Shown here in pieces: positions 40,959 to 50,391 of a stretch of DNA of 64,000 bases. Location of the stretch: NCBI RefSeq assembly GCF_000425265.1, contig NZ_AUDC01000011.1, positions 124,001-188,000 on the forward strand. Reading direction: 5' to 3'. Numbering within the stretch: position 1 is the stretch's first letter; every line of letters begins with the position of its first letter. The notes under the pieces were generated by a model that was given only the letters and a program-made list of their open reading frames with translations, did no database searches and was not told the DNA's origin. The stretch is from Maridesulfovibrio zosterae DSM 11974 (GTDB taxonomy: Bacteria > Desulfobacterota > Desulfovibrionia > Desulfovibrionales > Desulfovibrionaceae). The translations under genes were made by a program, and so were the position numbers.

Positions 40959-42692
40959 TTATTTAAGTCGGCGTGTATAATCTTTAATAGTAAGTTCAAT
41001 CGTTGGAATACCGTTAAACTTATCAATTTTAGGAGAAAAGGCGAAACGCATAGTAGCACCAATTAGTTCTGAACCAAGCTGCTCTGCCATCCGCCATGCT
41101 TTAGCAGGCATTTTTCTAGTCTTCTCAGTATCAGCAATAGTCAATTTCACATGATCCTTTCCAATGGGCCGACGCTCCATGACTTCTACTGGTGGGGTAG
41201 TAAAAATAGGCTCAGGATTACCCATCCCGAACGGCTGCATCAGCTCCAGCTCTTTAAGTAGCACATAATCAATATTTTCAAGCGGAAGTTCTTTATCCAC
41301 TTTAATCGTCGATTTAAGAGGCTCAGTCCCCACTGCATCAATCACAGACTGATCAAATCTTTCTCTGAAATCTTTAAAATGAGATGCATTAAAAGACATT
41401 CCGGCAGCAAGCTTATGACCACCAAAATTAAGGAAAAGTTCCGACATTCCAGTCAGAGCCTCATGAATATGAAATTCCTTGATAGATCGTGCAGAACCTT
41501 TGATGATTCCTTCATCCTCACAAAGCATGACTGTAGGACGATAAAACTTTTCTACCACTCTGGAAGCAACAATACCTATGATTCCTGGATGCCAGCCCGG
41601 AGAAAATAACACCAGCCCGGCTCTATTATGTTTTTTGATCTGCTCTTCTGCCTGAGCAAGAGCTTCTGCAAGAATCCTGTCTTCCTCTGCTCTGCGCTCA
41701 GAATTGAGGGTATCAAGGACTTTAGCGATAGGACGTGCGGTTTCCATATCCTCACACATGAGTAACTCTAAAGCCTTATCGGGGTCACCCATTCGACCAG
41801 AAGCATTTATACGCGGAGCAAGCCCGAAACCGACCTGTCCTGCTCCAATGGCTGCAAACATATCATAGCCGCTGACCACTTTCAGTGCAGCCAATCCTGG
41901 GCGTCTTGCATCCTTTAACAGTAATAGACCGTTCTTAACCAGAATACGATTCTGTCCCTGTAACTCTACAACATCAGCGATAGTACCAAGAGCAACAAAA
42001 TCGAGATAAACCCGCATGTCTACAGGCTCACCGGGAAGAAGCCTGTTGAGCTGCGCCATCAGCATAAAAGCAACACCGACTCCTGCAAGAGTTTCACAGG
42101 GACAATTCTCAAACTTCTTACCGCTATATTCAGTTAATCGGGGATTACAGACAGCAGCAGCCGGCGGAAGAGATTCTCCGGGAAGATGATGGTCTGACAC
42201 GACTACAGTCAATCCCATTTCATTAGCGGCAGAAATCTCGGCATTATTGGTTATTCCGCAGTCAACGGTAAGCAGGAGTTCAACTCCAGAGTCACGCAGC
42301 TTTTGCAGACCGTCAATATTAAGCCCGTAACCCTCTTCAAGGCGGTTAGGCAGGTGATGAGAAGACTCGAAGCCACGATCTTTAAGAAAAGATTTTACAA
42401 CTGCTGTAGAAGTAACTCCATCGACATCGTAGTCACCCCAAATTGCGAAGTTTTTACCTTGAGATATTCCATCAGCCAAAACAGCTGCGGCTTCTTCCAG
42501 ACCGGGAATTTCAACAGGTCTGCATAGATTGCGCAACCCCGGAGAAAGAAAAAGATCCATTTCCTTGCGGGACTGAAAACCTCTGTGCCACAAAATCTCA
42601 GCAAGCAACTCAGTTACACCGAGCTCAGCAGCAATCGAAGAGATTGAAGATGGTAATTCGTCTTCACTTCTCTGCTTCCATATTTTAGGCAA
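40959..42692 (-). CDS. recJ: Single-stranded-DNA-specific exonuclease RecJ
   Basis: A 5'-3' ssDNA exonuclease of recombination and mismatch repair. The 577-residue protein has DHH motif I (WGDYDVDGVTST, about 80), motif III (VVSDHHLPGE), the INASGRMGDP segment and the DHHA1 motif NFGGHKLAAGMSF, followed by an OB-like C-terminal domain. The start is TTG at 42692, with GGAG 6 bases upstream; no in-frame ATG lies near. It is downstream of the yicC-gmk-pyrF-TPR series with a 108-base gap. Confidence 0.95.
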   Translation of the reverse strand: MPKIWKQRSEDELPSSISSIAAELGVTELLAEILWHRGFQSRKEMDLFLSPGLRNLCRPVEIPGLEEAAAVLADGISQGKNFAIWGDYDVDGVTSTAVVKSFLKDRGFESSHHLPNRLEEGYGLNIDGLQKLRDSGVELLLTVDCGITNNAEISAANEMGLTVVVSDHHLPGESLPPAAAVCNPRLTEYSGKKFENCPCETLAGVGVAFMLMAQLNRLLPGEPVDMRVYLDFVALGTIADVVELQGQNRILVKNGLLLLKDARRPGLAALKVVSGYDMFAAIGAGQVGFGLAPRINASGRMGDPDKALELLMCEDMETARPIAKVLDTLNSERRAEEDRILAEALAQAEEQIKKHNRAGLVLFSPGWHPGIIGIVASRVVEKFYRPTVMLCEDEGIIKGSARSIKEFHIHEALTGMSELFLNFGGHKLAAGMSFNASHFKDFRERFDQSVIDAVGTEPLKSTIKVDKELPLENIDYVLLKELELMQPFGMGNPEPIFTTPPVEVMERRPIGKDHVKLTIADTEKTRKMPAKAWRMAEQLGSELIGATMRFAFSPKIDKFNGIPTIELTIKDYTRRLK

Positions 42693-42800
42693 TTGGATCT
42701 CCGTAGGTTAAAGGCAAAAAAAGCGGAAAACAAATATCTAGATCAGCAACAGATATCGTTAATTTTAAAGACCTTGCAACACATCTGGAAAGACTGAAAG

Positions 42801-43463
42801 CTAATCGCCAGCAGATATGAATCCATTGTTTTTTAAAAAATCCATAAAAAGGCAGGCTTCTTCCAAATGAGCATCCAACTCCAGCGCTTTGTTGAGATAA
42901 TTGATACAGCAACCAACATCCCCGTTTTCATAGTATGCACGAGCAATGTTCAAAAATAAATTCTCATCATTGCTACTGATTTCTTCAGCTTTATGGTAAT
43001 ATTTCAGAGCTTGTGAATACATCTTATTCTTACGTAAACTGATACCGAATTCGTTGAAAAGATGTTTCTGTTCAGGTTCAAAGGCAGCTTTTATTTTGAC
43101 AAGTCTATTAAAAACATCATTAGCCTTATCAACTTCACCACGATCAAGATAAGTTAATCCAAGGCCAAAATTAGCTTTAACATTATACTCGTCTATGCTG
43201 ATAGCCTCAGTAAACTCATGTTCTGCACTGTAAACTTCATTGTTACGCCGATGCGTTTCTCCGCGCTTAATCCTGTCACTTTGCATACGCAGGCCGGGTA
43301 ACACTTTTTCAGCATAGAATTCAGGCTCAGGATGATAATTTTCCAAAAAGAGCTCTCTCTCCACGGCAAGCTTAGACCCTGAAGGAAGATTATTCTCATT
43401 CAAGTCCTGAACTTCAAGAGTCCCATTTTCAAGTTCTTGAATAAAATAATACTTTTTCTGCAC
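42801..43463 (-). CDS. TPR-repeat protein
   Basis: A protein of about 220 residues with at least three tetratricopeptide repeats in its second half (VKANFGLGLTYLDRGEVDKA, KMYSQALKYYHKAEEISSN, LNIARAYYENGDVGCCINYL). The N-terminal part (KKYYFIQELENGTLEVQDLN) is beta-rich. I choose GTG 43463 with GGGGA upstream; a longer frame from GTG 43520 adds a short Cys-containing stretch that does not look like a signal peptide. Probably cytoplasmic and co-transcribed with pyrF. No specific function. Confidence 0.75.
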   Translation of the reverse strand: MQKKYYFIQELENGTLEVQDLNENNLPSGSKLAVERELFLENYHPEPEFYAEKVLPGLRMQSDRIKRGETHRRNNEVYSAEHEFTEAISIDEYNVKANFGLGLTYLDRGEVDKANDVFNRLVKIKAAFEPEQKHLFNEFGISLRKNKMYSQALKYYHKAEEISSNDENLFLNIARAYYENGDVGCCINYLNKALELDAHLEEACLFMDFLKNNGFISAGD

Positions 43464-43531
43464 AGTATTCCCCGTTCCTGTACAGGAAGAAAATACGCCA
43501 CAGAATAAGCTACTGGACACCCTTCACCTGC

Positions 43532-44224
43532 CTATCCTTCCATCTCAGCAATAATTCTACTGGCAGCTTCAGCAGGATTATCAGCGCCTGTAATAGGACG
43601 GCCTACAACCAAAAAGTTAGAACCCCGCTGGACTGCCTGTGCAGGAGTAACAACTCTGCGCTGATCGTCTGACACGCTGGCAGGTCTAATACCCGGAGTC
43701 AGACACAGAAAATCATTTCCACACTTGGCCTTAATAGCCTCTACTTCCAGACCGGAGCAAACGATACCATCAAGACCTGCCTGCGAAGAAGCAAGAGCAA
43801 GATCAAGTACAGTTGCGCCGATTCCTTCAGGAATGGGAAAAAGGATATCTTCTTCGCCCATACTGGTCAAAATTGTGATTGCCATCAAAAGAGGTCCGTC
43901 TCCTTCCACTGCAGCTTCAGCGCGCCCTTCACGGGCAGCAATAGCCATACGTTCACCACCAAGGGCGTGCAGACTGAGCATATCAGCTCCGGCTCTTGTT
44001 GCAGAGCGGACTGCGCCTTTTACTGTGTTTGGAATATCAAAAAATTTGAGGTCTACAAAAACTTTAAACCCCATTTCTTTAAAACGGATGATAATCTCAG
44101 GACCTTCAGCGCAAAAAAGCTCCAGACCTACTTTTACCCATGGTGCAATTCCACGAACTTTCTCAGCCATTTCAATGGCAGAGTTGGCATCTTTAAAATC
44201 AAGGGCAACAACTAACTCAGACAT
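43532..44224 (-). CDS. pyrF: Orotidine 5'-phosphate decarboxylase
   Basis: The last step of UMP synthesis. The 230-residue TIM-barrel enzyme shows the catalytic triad region VFVDLKFFDIPNTV (Asp-Lys-x-x-Asp), VALDFKDANSA at the N-terminus, LTPGIRP and the phosphate loop VVGRPIT. It starts 1 base after the gmk stop region, so nucleotide-synthesis genes gmk and pyrF are tightly coupled. Confidence 0.96.
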   Translation of the reverse strand: MSELVVALDFKDANSAIEMAEKVRGIAPWVKVGLELFCAEGPEIIIRFKEMGFKVFVDLKFFDIPNTVKGAVRSATRAGADMLSLHALGGERMAIAAREGRAEAAVEGDGPLLMAITILTSMGEEDILFPIPEGIGATVLDLALASSQAGLDGIVCSGLEVEAIKAKCGNDFLCLTPGIRPASVSDDQRRVVTPAQAVQRGSNFLVVGRPITGADNPAEAASRIIAEMEG

Positions 44225-44225
44225 A

Positions 44226-44858
44226 CTACTCCCAAGTGCTTAATATACTTTCAAGAAGTCCCGGATTACTGCAGGGACGATTTTTTCCGGCAAGATAAAT
44301 TGATTTCAGCTCAGAATAAGCTTTATCCAGATCATTATTGACAATCCAGTACTCAAATTTAGGAGCTGAAGCCATTTCTTTCATTGCATTACGCAATCTG
44401 CGATTAATAACAGGCTTGGAATCGGTATCCCTACCTTCAAGGCGGCTTTTGAGCTCGGCATAAGAAGGAGGCATTAGAAACACAAACACAGCTTCAGGCA
44501 TGGTTTCCATAAGCTGCATGCAACCCTGAAAATCAATATCGAAAAGGATATCCATACCTTTAAAAAGCATTTTTTCAATGGGCTTTTTAGGGGTGCCGTA
44601 AAAATTGCCGTGAACTTCAGCCCACTCGGCGAATTCACCGACTTCAAGTTTATCATTAAATTCTTCTACAGATAAAAAAGAATAATCAATCCCGTCGATT
44701 TCTCCCTCTCTGGGATCGCGGGTAGTACATGAAATGGAAAACCCTATCTGAGGAAATTCTTCACGCAATTTCTTTACCAAAGTACTCTTTCCTGTTCCGG
44801 AAGGAGCGCATAATACCACAACCTGCCCCTTACGTTTTGGGGGAAGAATATCAGTCAT
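44226..44858 (-). CDS. gmk: Guanylate kinase
   Basis: Phosphorylates GMP to GDP. The 210-residue protein has the P-loop [10 protein letters not shown], the GMP-binding segment [32 protein letters not shown], and [20 protein letters not shown] 44858 lies within the 3' end of the remA-like gene (8-base overlap) with a GAGGGTG site; an in-frame upstream ATG at 44870 is less likely. Order yicC-remA-gmk is widespread. Confidence 0.96.
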   Translation of the reverse strand: MTDILPPKRKGQVVVLCAPSGTGKSTLVKKLREEFPQIGFSISCTTRDPREGEIDGIDYSFLSVEEFNDKLEVGEFAEWAEVHGNFYGTPKKPIEKMLFKGMDILFDIDFQGCMQLMETMPEAVFVFLMPPSYAELKSRLEGRDTDSKPVINRRLRNAMKEMASAPKFEYWIVNNDLDKAYSELKSIYLAGKNRPCSNPGLLESILSTWE

Positions 44859-45111
44859 TATCACCCTCATCTGATGTGTAGCGGTGTCCAATCGTTTCGG
44901 CCTGAATCGCCGATAAAATTACATGATTTGAATCAGTAACTATAATCGAGCGGGTTTTACGTCCCTGAGTGGCATCCACCAGACGTCCCTCCTGCCTCGC
45001 ATCTTCACGCAGTCTGCGCATAGGCGAGGAGGAAGGATTAACGATTGTAATCACCCTACTGGAGACTACAAAGTTACCGAAACCGATATTTAAAAGTTTC
45101 TGTTTTGGCAT
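44851..45111 (-). CDS. RemA-like (DUF370) DNA-binding regulator
   Basis: An 86-residue protein beginning [21 protein letters not shown] and containing the family core [19 protein letters not shown] and [13 protein letters not shown]. In Bacillus subtilis RemA forms DNA-binding rings that activate biofilm-matrix genes. In many Gram-negative anaerobes the gene sits, as here, between yicC and gmk, and its function there is unknown. The Arg-rich helix ([10 protein letters not shown]) is the expected DNA contact. Overlaps gmk. Confidence 0.9.
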   Translation of the reverse strand: MPKQKLLNIGFGNFVVSSRVITIVNPSSSPMRRLREDARQEGRLVDATQGRKTRSIIVTDSNHVILSAIQAETIGHRYTSDEGDND

Positions 45112-45122
45112 CTGATCAATAA

Positions 45123-46004
45123 TTATTCGATATTCTGAACCTGCTCACGACATTTCTCAAGCTCAGCCTTGAACTCTACCACCACACGGCTGACTTCAGA
45201 ATCCTGACACTTGTTACCACAGGTATTAATTTCTCTGAACGTCTCCTGTAAAAGGAAATCAAGACGTTTACCGGCATCTTTCTTACTGTTAAGCACTTCA
45301 AATATGCGTTCAAGGTGCGCATCAAGTCTGGTTATTTCTTCAGAAACATCCAGCTTATCAGTAAGAATAGCAACTTCCTGAATCATACGGTCTTCTATGT
45401 ACTCCGCACCGAGAGTTTCCATGCTGTTGGTAACTCTTTCAATAAGATTTGCACGCTTGGCTTCAAGAATTTCAGGAACTTTAACTTTAACTGTTTCAGT
45501 ATATTCTTTCAGCAGAGTAAAACGTTCCTCGAGGTCTTTGACCAGATCGTTTCCTTCTGCCTGTCTGGAATCCCGCCAATTGGCAAGAGCCATTTTTAAG
45601 CCCTCAGTAATAGACTGGGCCAATGCCGGATCCGGTTCACTTGAAGCATCTCTCCACAAAGCAGAGATATTGAAAAGTTTATTGTAATCAGGTGTAAAAT
45701 CGACATTATTCTCTTCAGCCATGCTCCATACCTGATCCATCATAGCTTTGGCCTGCAATTTATTAAGGCTTACACCAAGAAGCTCTGTGCTGAAAACTTC
45801 CAGATTAAGAGAAAGATCAACCCTACCGCGGGAACCATATTTGCGGACTACTTTCTCCCAGCGGGATTCATAACCGCGCAATGAATTTGGAAGTCTCCAT
45901 TTCAAATCCAGAAAACGGGAATTAACACTACGGATTTCCCAAACATGACTCCACTTATCTTCGGTGGTCTCAGACCGACCATAACCAGTCATACTAACAG
46001 GCAT
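45123..46004 (-). CDS. yicC: YicC family endoribonuclease
   Basis: A 293-residue protein with the YicC N-terminal motif [27 protein letters not shown], and the C-terminal DUF1732 segment with [37 protein letters not shown] and [23 protein letters not shown]. coli YicC acts as an RNase that cleaves small RNA such as RyhB and adapts PNPase. I start at ATG 46004 with AAGGAGA at 7 bases. It leads the remA-gmk-pyrF operon; 46005-46202 upstream contains nothing recognisable apart from A/T-rich promoter-type DNA. Confidence 0.94.
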   Translation of the reverse strand: MPVSMTGYGRSETTEDKWSHVWEIRSVNSRFLDLKWRLPNSLRGYESRWEKVVRKYGSRGRVDLSLNLEVFSTELLGVSLNKLQAKAMMDQVWSMAEENNVDFTPDYNKLFNISALWRDASSEPDPALAQSITEGLKMALANWRDSRQAEGNDLVKDLEERFTLLKEYTETVKVKVPEILEAKRANLIERVTNSMETLGAEYIEDRMIQEVAILTDKLDVSEEITRLDAHLERIFEVLNSKKDAGKRLDFLLQETFREINTCGNKCQDSEVSRVVVEFKAELEKCREQVQNIE

Positions 46005-46202
46005 TATATATCTCCTTGTTCCTTGTGAGCGCTCCGGTATGAACATCTTCACTTTTCGTAAAAAAGAGAAGTTCAGAACTTCAAGAGTTCAGATCAACGA
46101 GGTTAGCCGACAAGCAACGATATTAATTTAAAAGGACTCAGAACTAAGCATTATCTGAATTCAAGAATAAATCTAATCCAAAAATTTTACGAAAAAAATT
46201 TT

Positions 46203-47483
46203 TTATTTTGATATGTTGGTGCACATCAAAACATCATCCTTAACGCGAACAGGTTTCACTTCCACAAGATCACGTGGAAGTTCTTCTAATTCTTCTTCCA
46301 GCACGCAAGTAGAATAAAATTCACAAATACCTTTATTGTGATTTTGAAAAAGAACCTTAAGTGAATCCATTTTTAAAATTCTATCCAAAAACATCTTTTT
46401 CTTGTCATTAACCAATTGCCGCAGAATTTTACTTCGTTCTTTTTTAGTCTGGGCATCAAGCTGCCCTTTCATTTCTGCTGCTGCTGTTCCCGGCCTTATA
46501 GAGTAAGGGAAAACATGCGCATAAGATAGAGGTAGTTTTCGGCAAAGTTCAAGAGTATTTTGGAATTCTTCCTCGGTTTCTCCTGGAAAACAGGTCAAAA
46601 TATCAGCTCCAAGACCGAAAACCGGCCAGATTTTGCTGAGTTCATCAATAAAGCCAAGAACATCTTCCGGTTTATAATGTCCCCGTCCCATACGCTTCAA
46701 CACCTGACTGTCACCGCTTTGCAATGACAAGTGAAGCTGCGGGCAGATCAATCTGGACTTAGCGAAAATTTCCAAAGATCTTTCCTTAAGCTGCCCCGGC
46801 TCAAGCGAACTGATACGCAGTCTTGCTCTACCACCCCACTCTTCCGAGAACTCGTCTTCAATCCTCTCCATCAAGTCCCAGAAATCAATTTTTTTATCAA
46901 ACTCACGACCATAATGACTGAGATTAATTCCGCTAATGACCATCTCACGAAATCCTGCATCAAGAAGATGTTTGATTTCTTTCAACACGTTATCAACTTT
47001 ACGGCTGACACTCGGACCACGGGTTATCGGAACTATACAATATGTACAACGGTGAGAACAACCATCCTGAACCTTTACCACCGCCCTTGATCGTTGATAG
47101 TCTTTAATCTCAAAAGGCTGAAAAACTACTTTGCTATCTTTGTCGCTGCGCTTGTCTTCAAGTTGTAAAAGATCAGACTTACGCTCCTGGGGTATCACCT
47201 CAGTTACACCAGGCAGTTCTGCAAGTTCCTGGGCAAAGACCTGAGCAGCACATCCGGTAATAATTATCTTAGCAACCGGGTTGTGACGATTGACGGCCCG
47301 TACAGTTTTGCGCAGGTCCCGAAGAGCTGAAGATGTAACTGCGCAAGAGTTAATAACAACTTCATGTGCTTCAGCATCACTGTCAGCAGGCTCAAAGCCC
47401 ATATGTATCCAGCGCTGACGGATGGATTCACTCTCATATTGATTAATTTTACACCCTAAAGTGATGAGCCAGAATTTCTTCAT
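46203..47483 (-). CDS. mtaB: tRNA t6A37 methylthiotransferase MtaB
   Basis: A radical-SAM methylthiotransferase that converts t6A37 to ms2t6A37. The 426-residue protein has three N-terminal cluster cysteines (LGCKINQYE, NSCAVT, TGCAAQ), the radical-SAM motif CSHRCTYC (about residue 147) and a C-terminal TRAM-like domain. LGCKINQYE and the GGFREMVISGINL-type region favour MtaB over MiaB or RimO. It works downstream of TsaC (27878-28486). No terminator is evident; the DEAD-box gene ends 52 bases upstream. Confidence 0.94.
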   Translation of the reverse strand: MKKFWLITLGCKINQYESESIRQRWIHMGFEPADSDAEAHEVVINSCAVTSSALRDLRKTVRAVNRHNPVAKIIITGCAAQVFAQELAELPGVTEVIPQERKSDLLQLEDKRSDKDSKVVFQPFEIKDYQRSRAVVKVQDGCSHRCTYCIVPITRGPSVSRKVDNVLKEIKHLLDAGFREMVISGINLSHYGREFDKKIDFWDLMERIEDEFSEEWGGRARLRISSLEPGQLKERSLEIFAKSRLICPQLHLSLQSGDSQVLKRMGRGHYKPEDVLGFIDELSKIWPVFGLGADILTCFPGETEEEFQNTLELCRKLPLSYAHVFPYSIRPGTAAAEMKGQLDAQTKKERSKILRQLVNDKKKMFLDRILKMDSLKVLFQNHNKGICEFYSTCVLEEELEELPRDLVEVKPVRVKDDVLMCTNISK

Positions 47484-47534
47484 TATATATCCGTGTTATT
47501 TGCCCCATATATCATGGAGGCTGACAATATCAAA

Positions 47535-48806
47535 CTACTTATGTTTTCTAGAAGACTTACTTTTATTTTTAGAAAATTTGTCATTTCTTTTAGAAAACTT
47601 GCTTTTATTTTTTGGAAAATGCCCTTTTTTATGTGCATTATATGGTTTTTTATCTGTATCTGAAAAATCTGTCTTAGGTGCATTGTAATTAAAAATATCA
47701 AGATAGTAGACAGGAAGACTATGCCCTAAATCCTCTTCAATTTCAGCCAGTTTAGCCCTATCTTCGTCTGCAACAAAAGTATACGCAATTCCTTTTCTGT
47801 TAATCCGTCCGGTGCGTCCCACTCTATGAATATAAATCTCAACGGTATCAGGCATGTCATAATTTATAACATGAGAAATGTCGGAACAGTCAATGCCACG
47901 TGCAGCAAGATCTGTTGCAACTAAGACATTGAAATCACCGTTCTTAAAACCGTCTAAAGCTTTTTGACGTTTACTCTGTGAAAGATCACCATGCAGATCA
48001 ATGGCCTGCATACCGCAATTCATTAACCGTTGAGCCAACCGTCTTGCCCAACGCTTAGTGCGTACAAAAACAAGCACACTTTTATAGTCAATTTCCTCAA
48101 GGAGGACCTTCAAAAAATCCTGTTTCAAATGAATCGCAACCGGACATGAAAGATGCTTGACTCCCTCAGCTGGAGCAGTCGGTGCAACCTTAACAATAAA
48201 AGGGTTATGCAAAATATCTTTGGACATGGCTGCAATAAGATCAGGCATGGTAGCTGAAAACATAAGGTTCTGCCGTTCCTTTGGCAGAATATCAAGAATC
48301 TTCTGAACCTCATCCAGAAACCCCATATCAAGCATACGGTCTGCTTCATCCAATACTAATGTATCAACCGCAGAAAGATCAACTTCCCCCCGCTCCAATA
48401 AGTCAAGCAAGCGCCCAGGACAAGCTGTTACAACTGTAACTTTTTTAATATCCTTGGCCTGCTTACCAATACCAACGCCACCGTATATCGCAGCGCTTCT
48501 TATGCCGGTCTGCCGTCCTAGTGCGATAAATGTTTCATGGACCTGCAAAGCAAGCTCACGAGTAGGAGTCAATACCAGTACCCTCACAGGACCACGTTTA
48601 TCAGCGTCACTATCTAACAGCCTTTGGAGTATAGGTAATACAAAAGCTGCACTTTTTCCGGTACCTGTCTGAGCAAGGCCCATGACATCACGTCCATCCA
48701 GCACAGCAGGTATTGCCTTGCTCTGAACCGGAGTAGGGAAATCATATCCCTCAGCACGAATGCCTGCGTTAAGACGCATGTCGAAACCAAATGATTCAAA
48801 ACTCAA
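47535..48806 (-). CDS. DEAD-box RNA helicase (RhlE-like)
   Basis: A 423-residue ATP-dependent RNA helicase. Motifs in order: Q-motif PTPVQSKAIP, I AQTGTGKS, Ia PTRELA, Ib ACPGR, II DEAD (VLDEADRML), III SAT, IV VLVFVRT, V ATDLAARGID, VI HRVGRTGR. Motif Ib has Cys in place of the usual Thr (TPGR to CPGR). The C-terminal tail is basic and built of repeated Phe-Ser-Lys units (FSKRNDKFSKNKSK), typical of RNA-binding tails. The start is TTG 48806 with GAGG at 7 bases. It acts probably in ribosome assembly or cold adaptation. Confidence 0.92.
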   Translation of the reverse strand: MSFESFGFDMRLNAGIRAEGYDFPTPVQSKAIPAVLDGRDVMGLAQTGTGKSAAFVLPILQRLLDSDADKRGPVRVLVLTPTRELALQVHETFIALGRQTGIRSAAIYGGVGIGKQAKDIKKVTVVTACPGRLLDLLERGEVDLSAVDTLVLDEADRMLDMGFLDEVQKILDILPKERQNLMFSATMPDLIAAMSKDILHNPFIVKVAPTAPAEGVKHLSCPVAIHLKQDFLKVLLEEIDYKSVLVFVRTKRWARRLAQRLMNCGMQAIDLHGDLSQSKRQKALDGFKNGDFNVLVATDLAARGIDCSDISHVINYDMPDTVEIYIHRVGRTGRINRKGIAYTFVADEDRAKLAEIEEDLGHSLPVYYLDIFNYNAPKTDFSDTDKKPYNAHKKGHFPKNKSKFSKRNDKFSKNKSKSSRKHK

Positions 48807-48991
48807 CGGGTAACCTCATTAACTGTAAAATAAAAATTTAAGTTTTAAACTGTATTAAAACAAAACGACCGACTCCAAGGAGAAGGCGCGCGGACTATTA
48901 TATATTTATGTAGCACTGTAAAGTCTCATAGAGACTACTATACTACACTGAAAATCAGATGCTATCTTCCCTAAACAGTTTAATTCTCCAC

Positions 48992-49057
48992 AGTTAAAAA
49001 CAAAAAAGAGCAGATATTGAGTCTTATCCCAATATCTGCTCTTTTTTGTTTTTAACT
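48992..49057 (-). terminator. 28-bp perfect inverted repeat
   Basis: 48992-49019 pair exactly with 49030-49057 around a 10-base loop; the stem includes GAGCAGATATTG flanked by A6 and T6 tracts. It ends the methyltransferase transcript from 49128 and could act on either strand. The remaining 48807-48990 gap shows no gene. Confidence 0.9.
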
Positions 49058-49127
49058 TTTTAAGCCCATATTCAGCTGATCAAAGCAAAAAACCAGCCTA
49101 AAAAAAATATGGAGTCAGCTCTGAAAA

Positions 49128-50117
49128 CTACCAGCGACGAGGTAATCTTCTTTGTGCCCACTCTGAAAGGTAAGGTAGAAGTTCTTCACCTAGTTTATGA
49201 AGTGGAACAATATTCCCTTCGATAATTATACCCTGCGGAAAAAGATTCATATCATGATATTCTTTAGGACCTTGAAAAGCTGTATTCTTAGCTAACAGAA
49301 CTGAAACATTCATTTCTTTGCAAAAAGCTATCAGTCCTTCTGGAAAAAATGCTGCATCCTTAATGTTTTTGCCCAAAGTGGAAAACAGAGTTTTACAGAT
49401 GGATACAAAATGTTCACGACGCAGTGGCTGATGCATGGCAGCGACAGTTTCGTTAGAAACGAAAGTGAGAACCTTGTCAGTAAGATCTGCATAACTGCGG
49501 CTTTCACGGGCATCTCCAAGAATAATCTCAGCAATACCAAGTTCTTTAAAAATTTTGTAACTCTGCAGACCGACCATTTTATCGTATTCAATGCCGTATA
49601 GAACAATATTTTTAAACCCATTTCTACGGGCATGAATATGCTGGGCAAGCAACAGGATTCCGGTTCCGGTCCCGATATCAAGGCCGACGTATTCATCCTG
49701 CTTGAGCAAGTCTGGAGATATATTCTGAGTCACTATAGAACGAATTATATGGCTTGTTTTGGTCACATCAGCAAGCATGCGCAATGAAAATGACCACTGA
49801 CGAAGGTAATTCATGAGTTCTATGTCATCATCAGGCTCGTTAAGACTGCGATGACGGCTGAACATCTCGCACAAATTGCTTACATCATCAAGGGCTACAG
49901 GTTCGTAAAACCCACCCTTATGCACGTAGCAATAAAAAAACTTCAGAACCATCCCCATAATCATCTGGTCAGTAATTTTGACAGATGGATCGCTCATCAT
50001 ATCTATATCATCCATAAGTGGGCGATCATTGTAAAAAGAGGGATCAATAACCATATCTTCAATAGATATAAACGGGTGCTGAATCTTTCCAATATTGACT
50101 GCGCTCTGTTCTTGCAT
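49128..50117 (-). CDS. SAM-dependent methyltransferase-like protein
   Basis: A 329-residue protein with a helical N-terminal half and a class-I Rossmann fold from about residue 140: motif I GLDIGTGTGILLLAQ, an acidic residue at the end of beta-2 (VLYGIEYDKMV) and ILGDAR at motif III. The C-terminal region (NETVAAMHQPLRREHF) vaguely resembles protein-arginine methyltransferases, but the double-Glu loop is not clear, so the substrate is undetermined. ATG 50117 has AAGGAG 8 bases upstream and is preferred over the longer frame at 50135. It is the only gene of its unit. Confidence 0.72.
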   Translation of the reverse strand: MQEQSAVNIGKIQHPFISIEDMVIDPSFYNDRPLMDDIDMMSDPSVKITDQMIMGMVLKFFYCYVHKGGFYEPVALDDVSNLCEMFSRHRSLNEPDDDIELMNYLRQWSFSLRMLADVTKTSHIIRSIVTQNISPDLLKQDEYVGLDIGTGTGILLLAQHIHARRNGFKNIVLYGIEYDKMVGLQSYKIFKELGIAEIILGDARESRSYADLTDKVLTFVSNETVAAMHQPLRREHFVSICKTLFSTLGKNIKDAAFFPEGLIAFCKEMNVSVLLAKNTAFQGPKEYHDMNLFPQGIIIEGNIVPLHKLGEELLPYLSEWAQRRLPRRW

Positions 50118-50296
50118 CTCCACAACTCCTTGCAAACATAATTCAATATATTAAATCTACGGGCATGCTTTACCTACTGCAGAGCCTTTGCATAGACTGT
50201 TCCCAAGCACAAAACTTAAACTGATGAGCAAATCAATATTCAAAAACACTGCCTATAATACACTAGTTTAATTATATAAATATTTTTTATATTCTA

Positions 50297-50333
50297 ATAA
50301 AAAAAGGTCGTTTTTATTTCTAAAAACGACCTT
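50297..50333 (-). terminator. Terminator for the YprB-like gene
   Basis: AAGGTCGTTTTTA (50304-50316) pairs with 50321-50333; on the minus strand a run of T follows. 50118-50295 shows nothing gene-like. Confidence 0.85.
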
Positions 50334-50391
50334 AACAGGCAAAATATTCCATTTTTAAAATGGTAAAAAAACTCTGAACCGGGACAAAATT

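Noticed and set aside
43463-43520. Lipoprotein signal in the longer form of the TPR gene (FSSCTG)
   Set aside because: No positively charged N-terminus and too short a hydrophobic core; the GTG at 43463 gives a better start.
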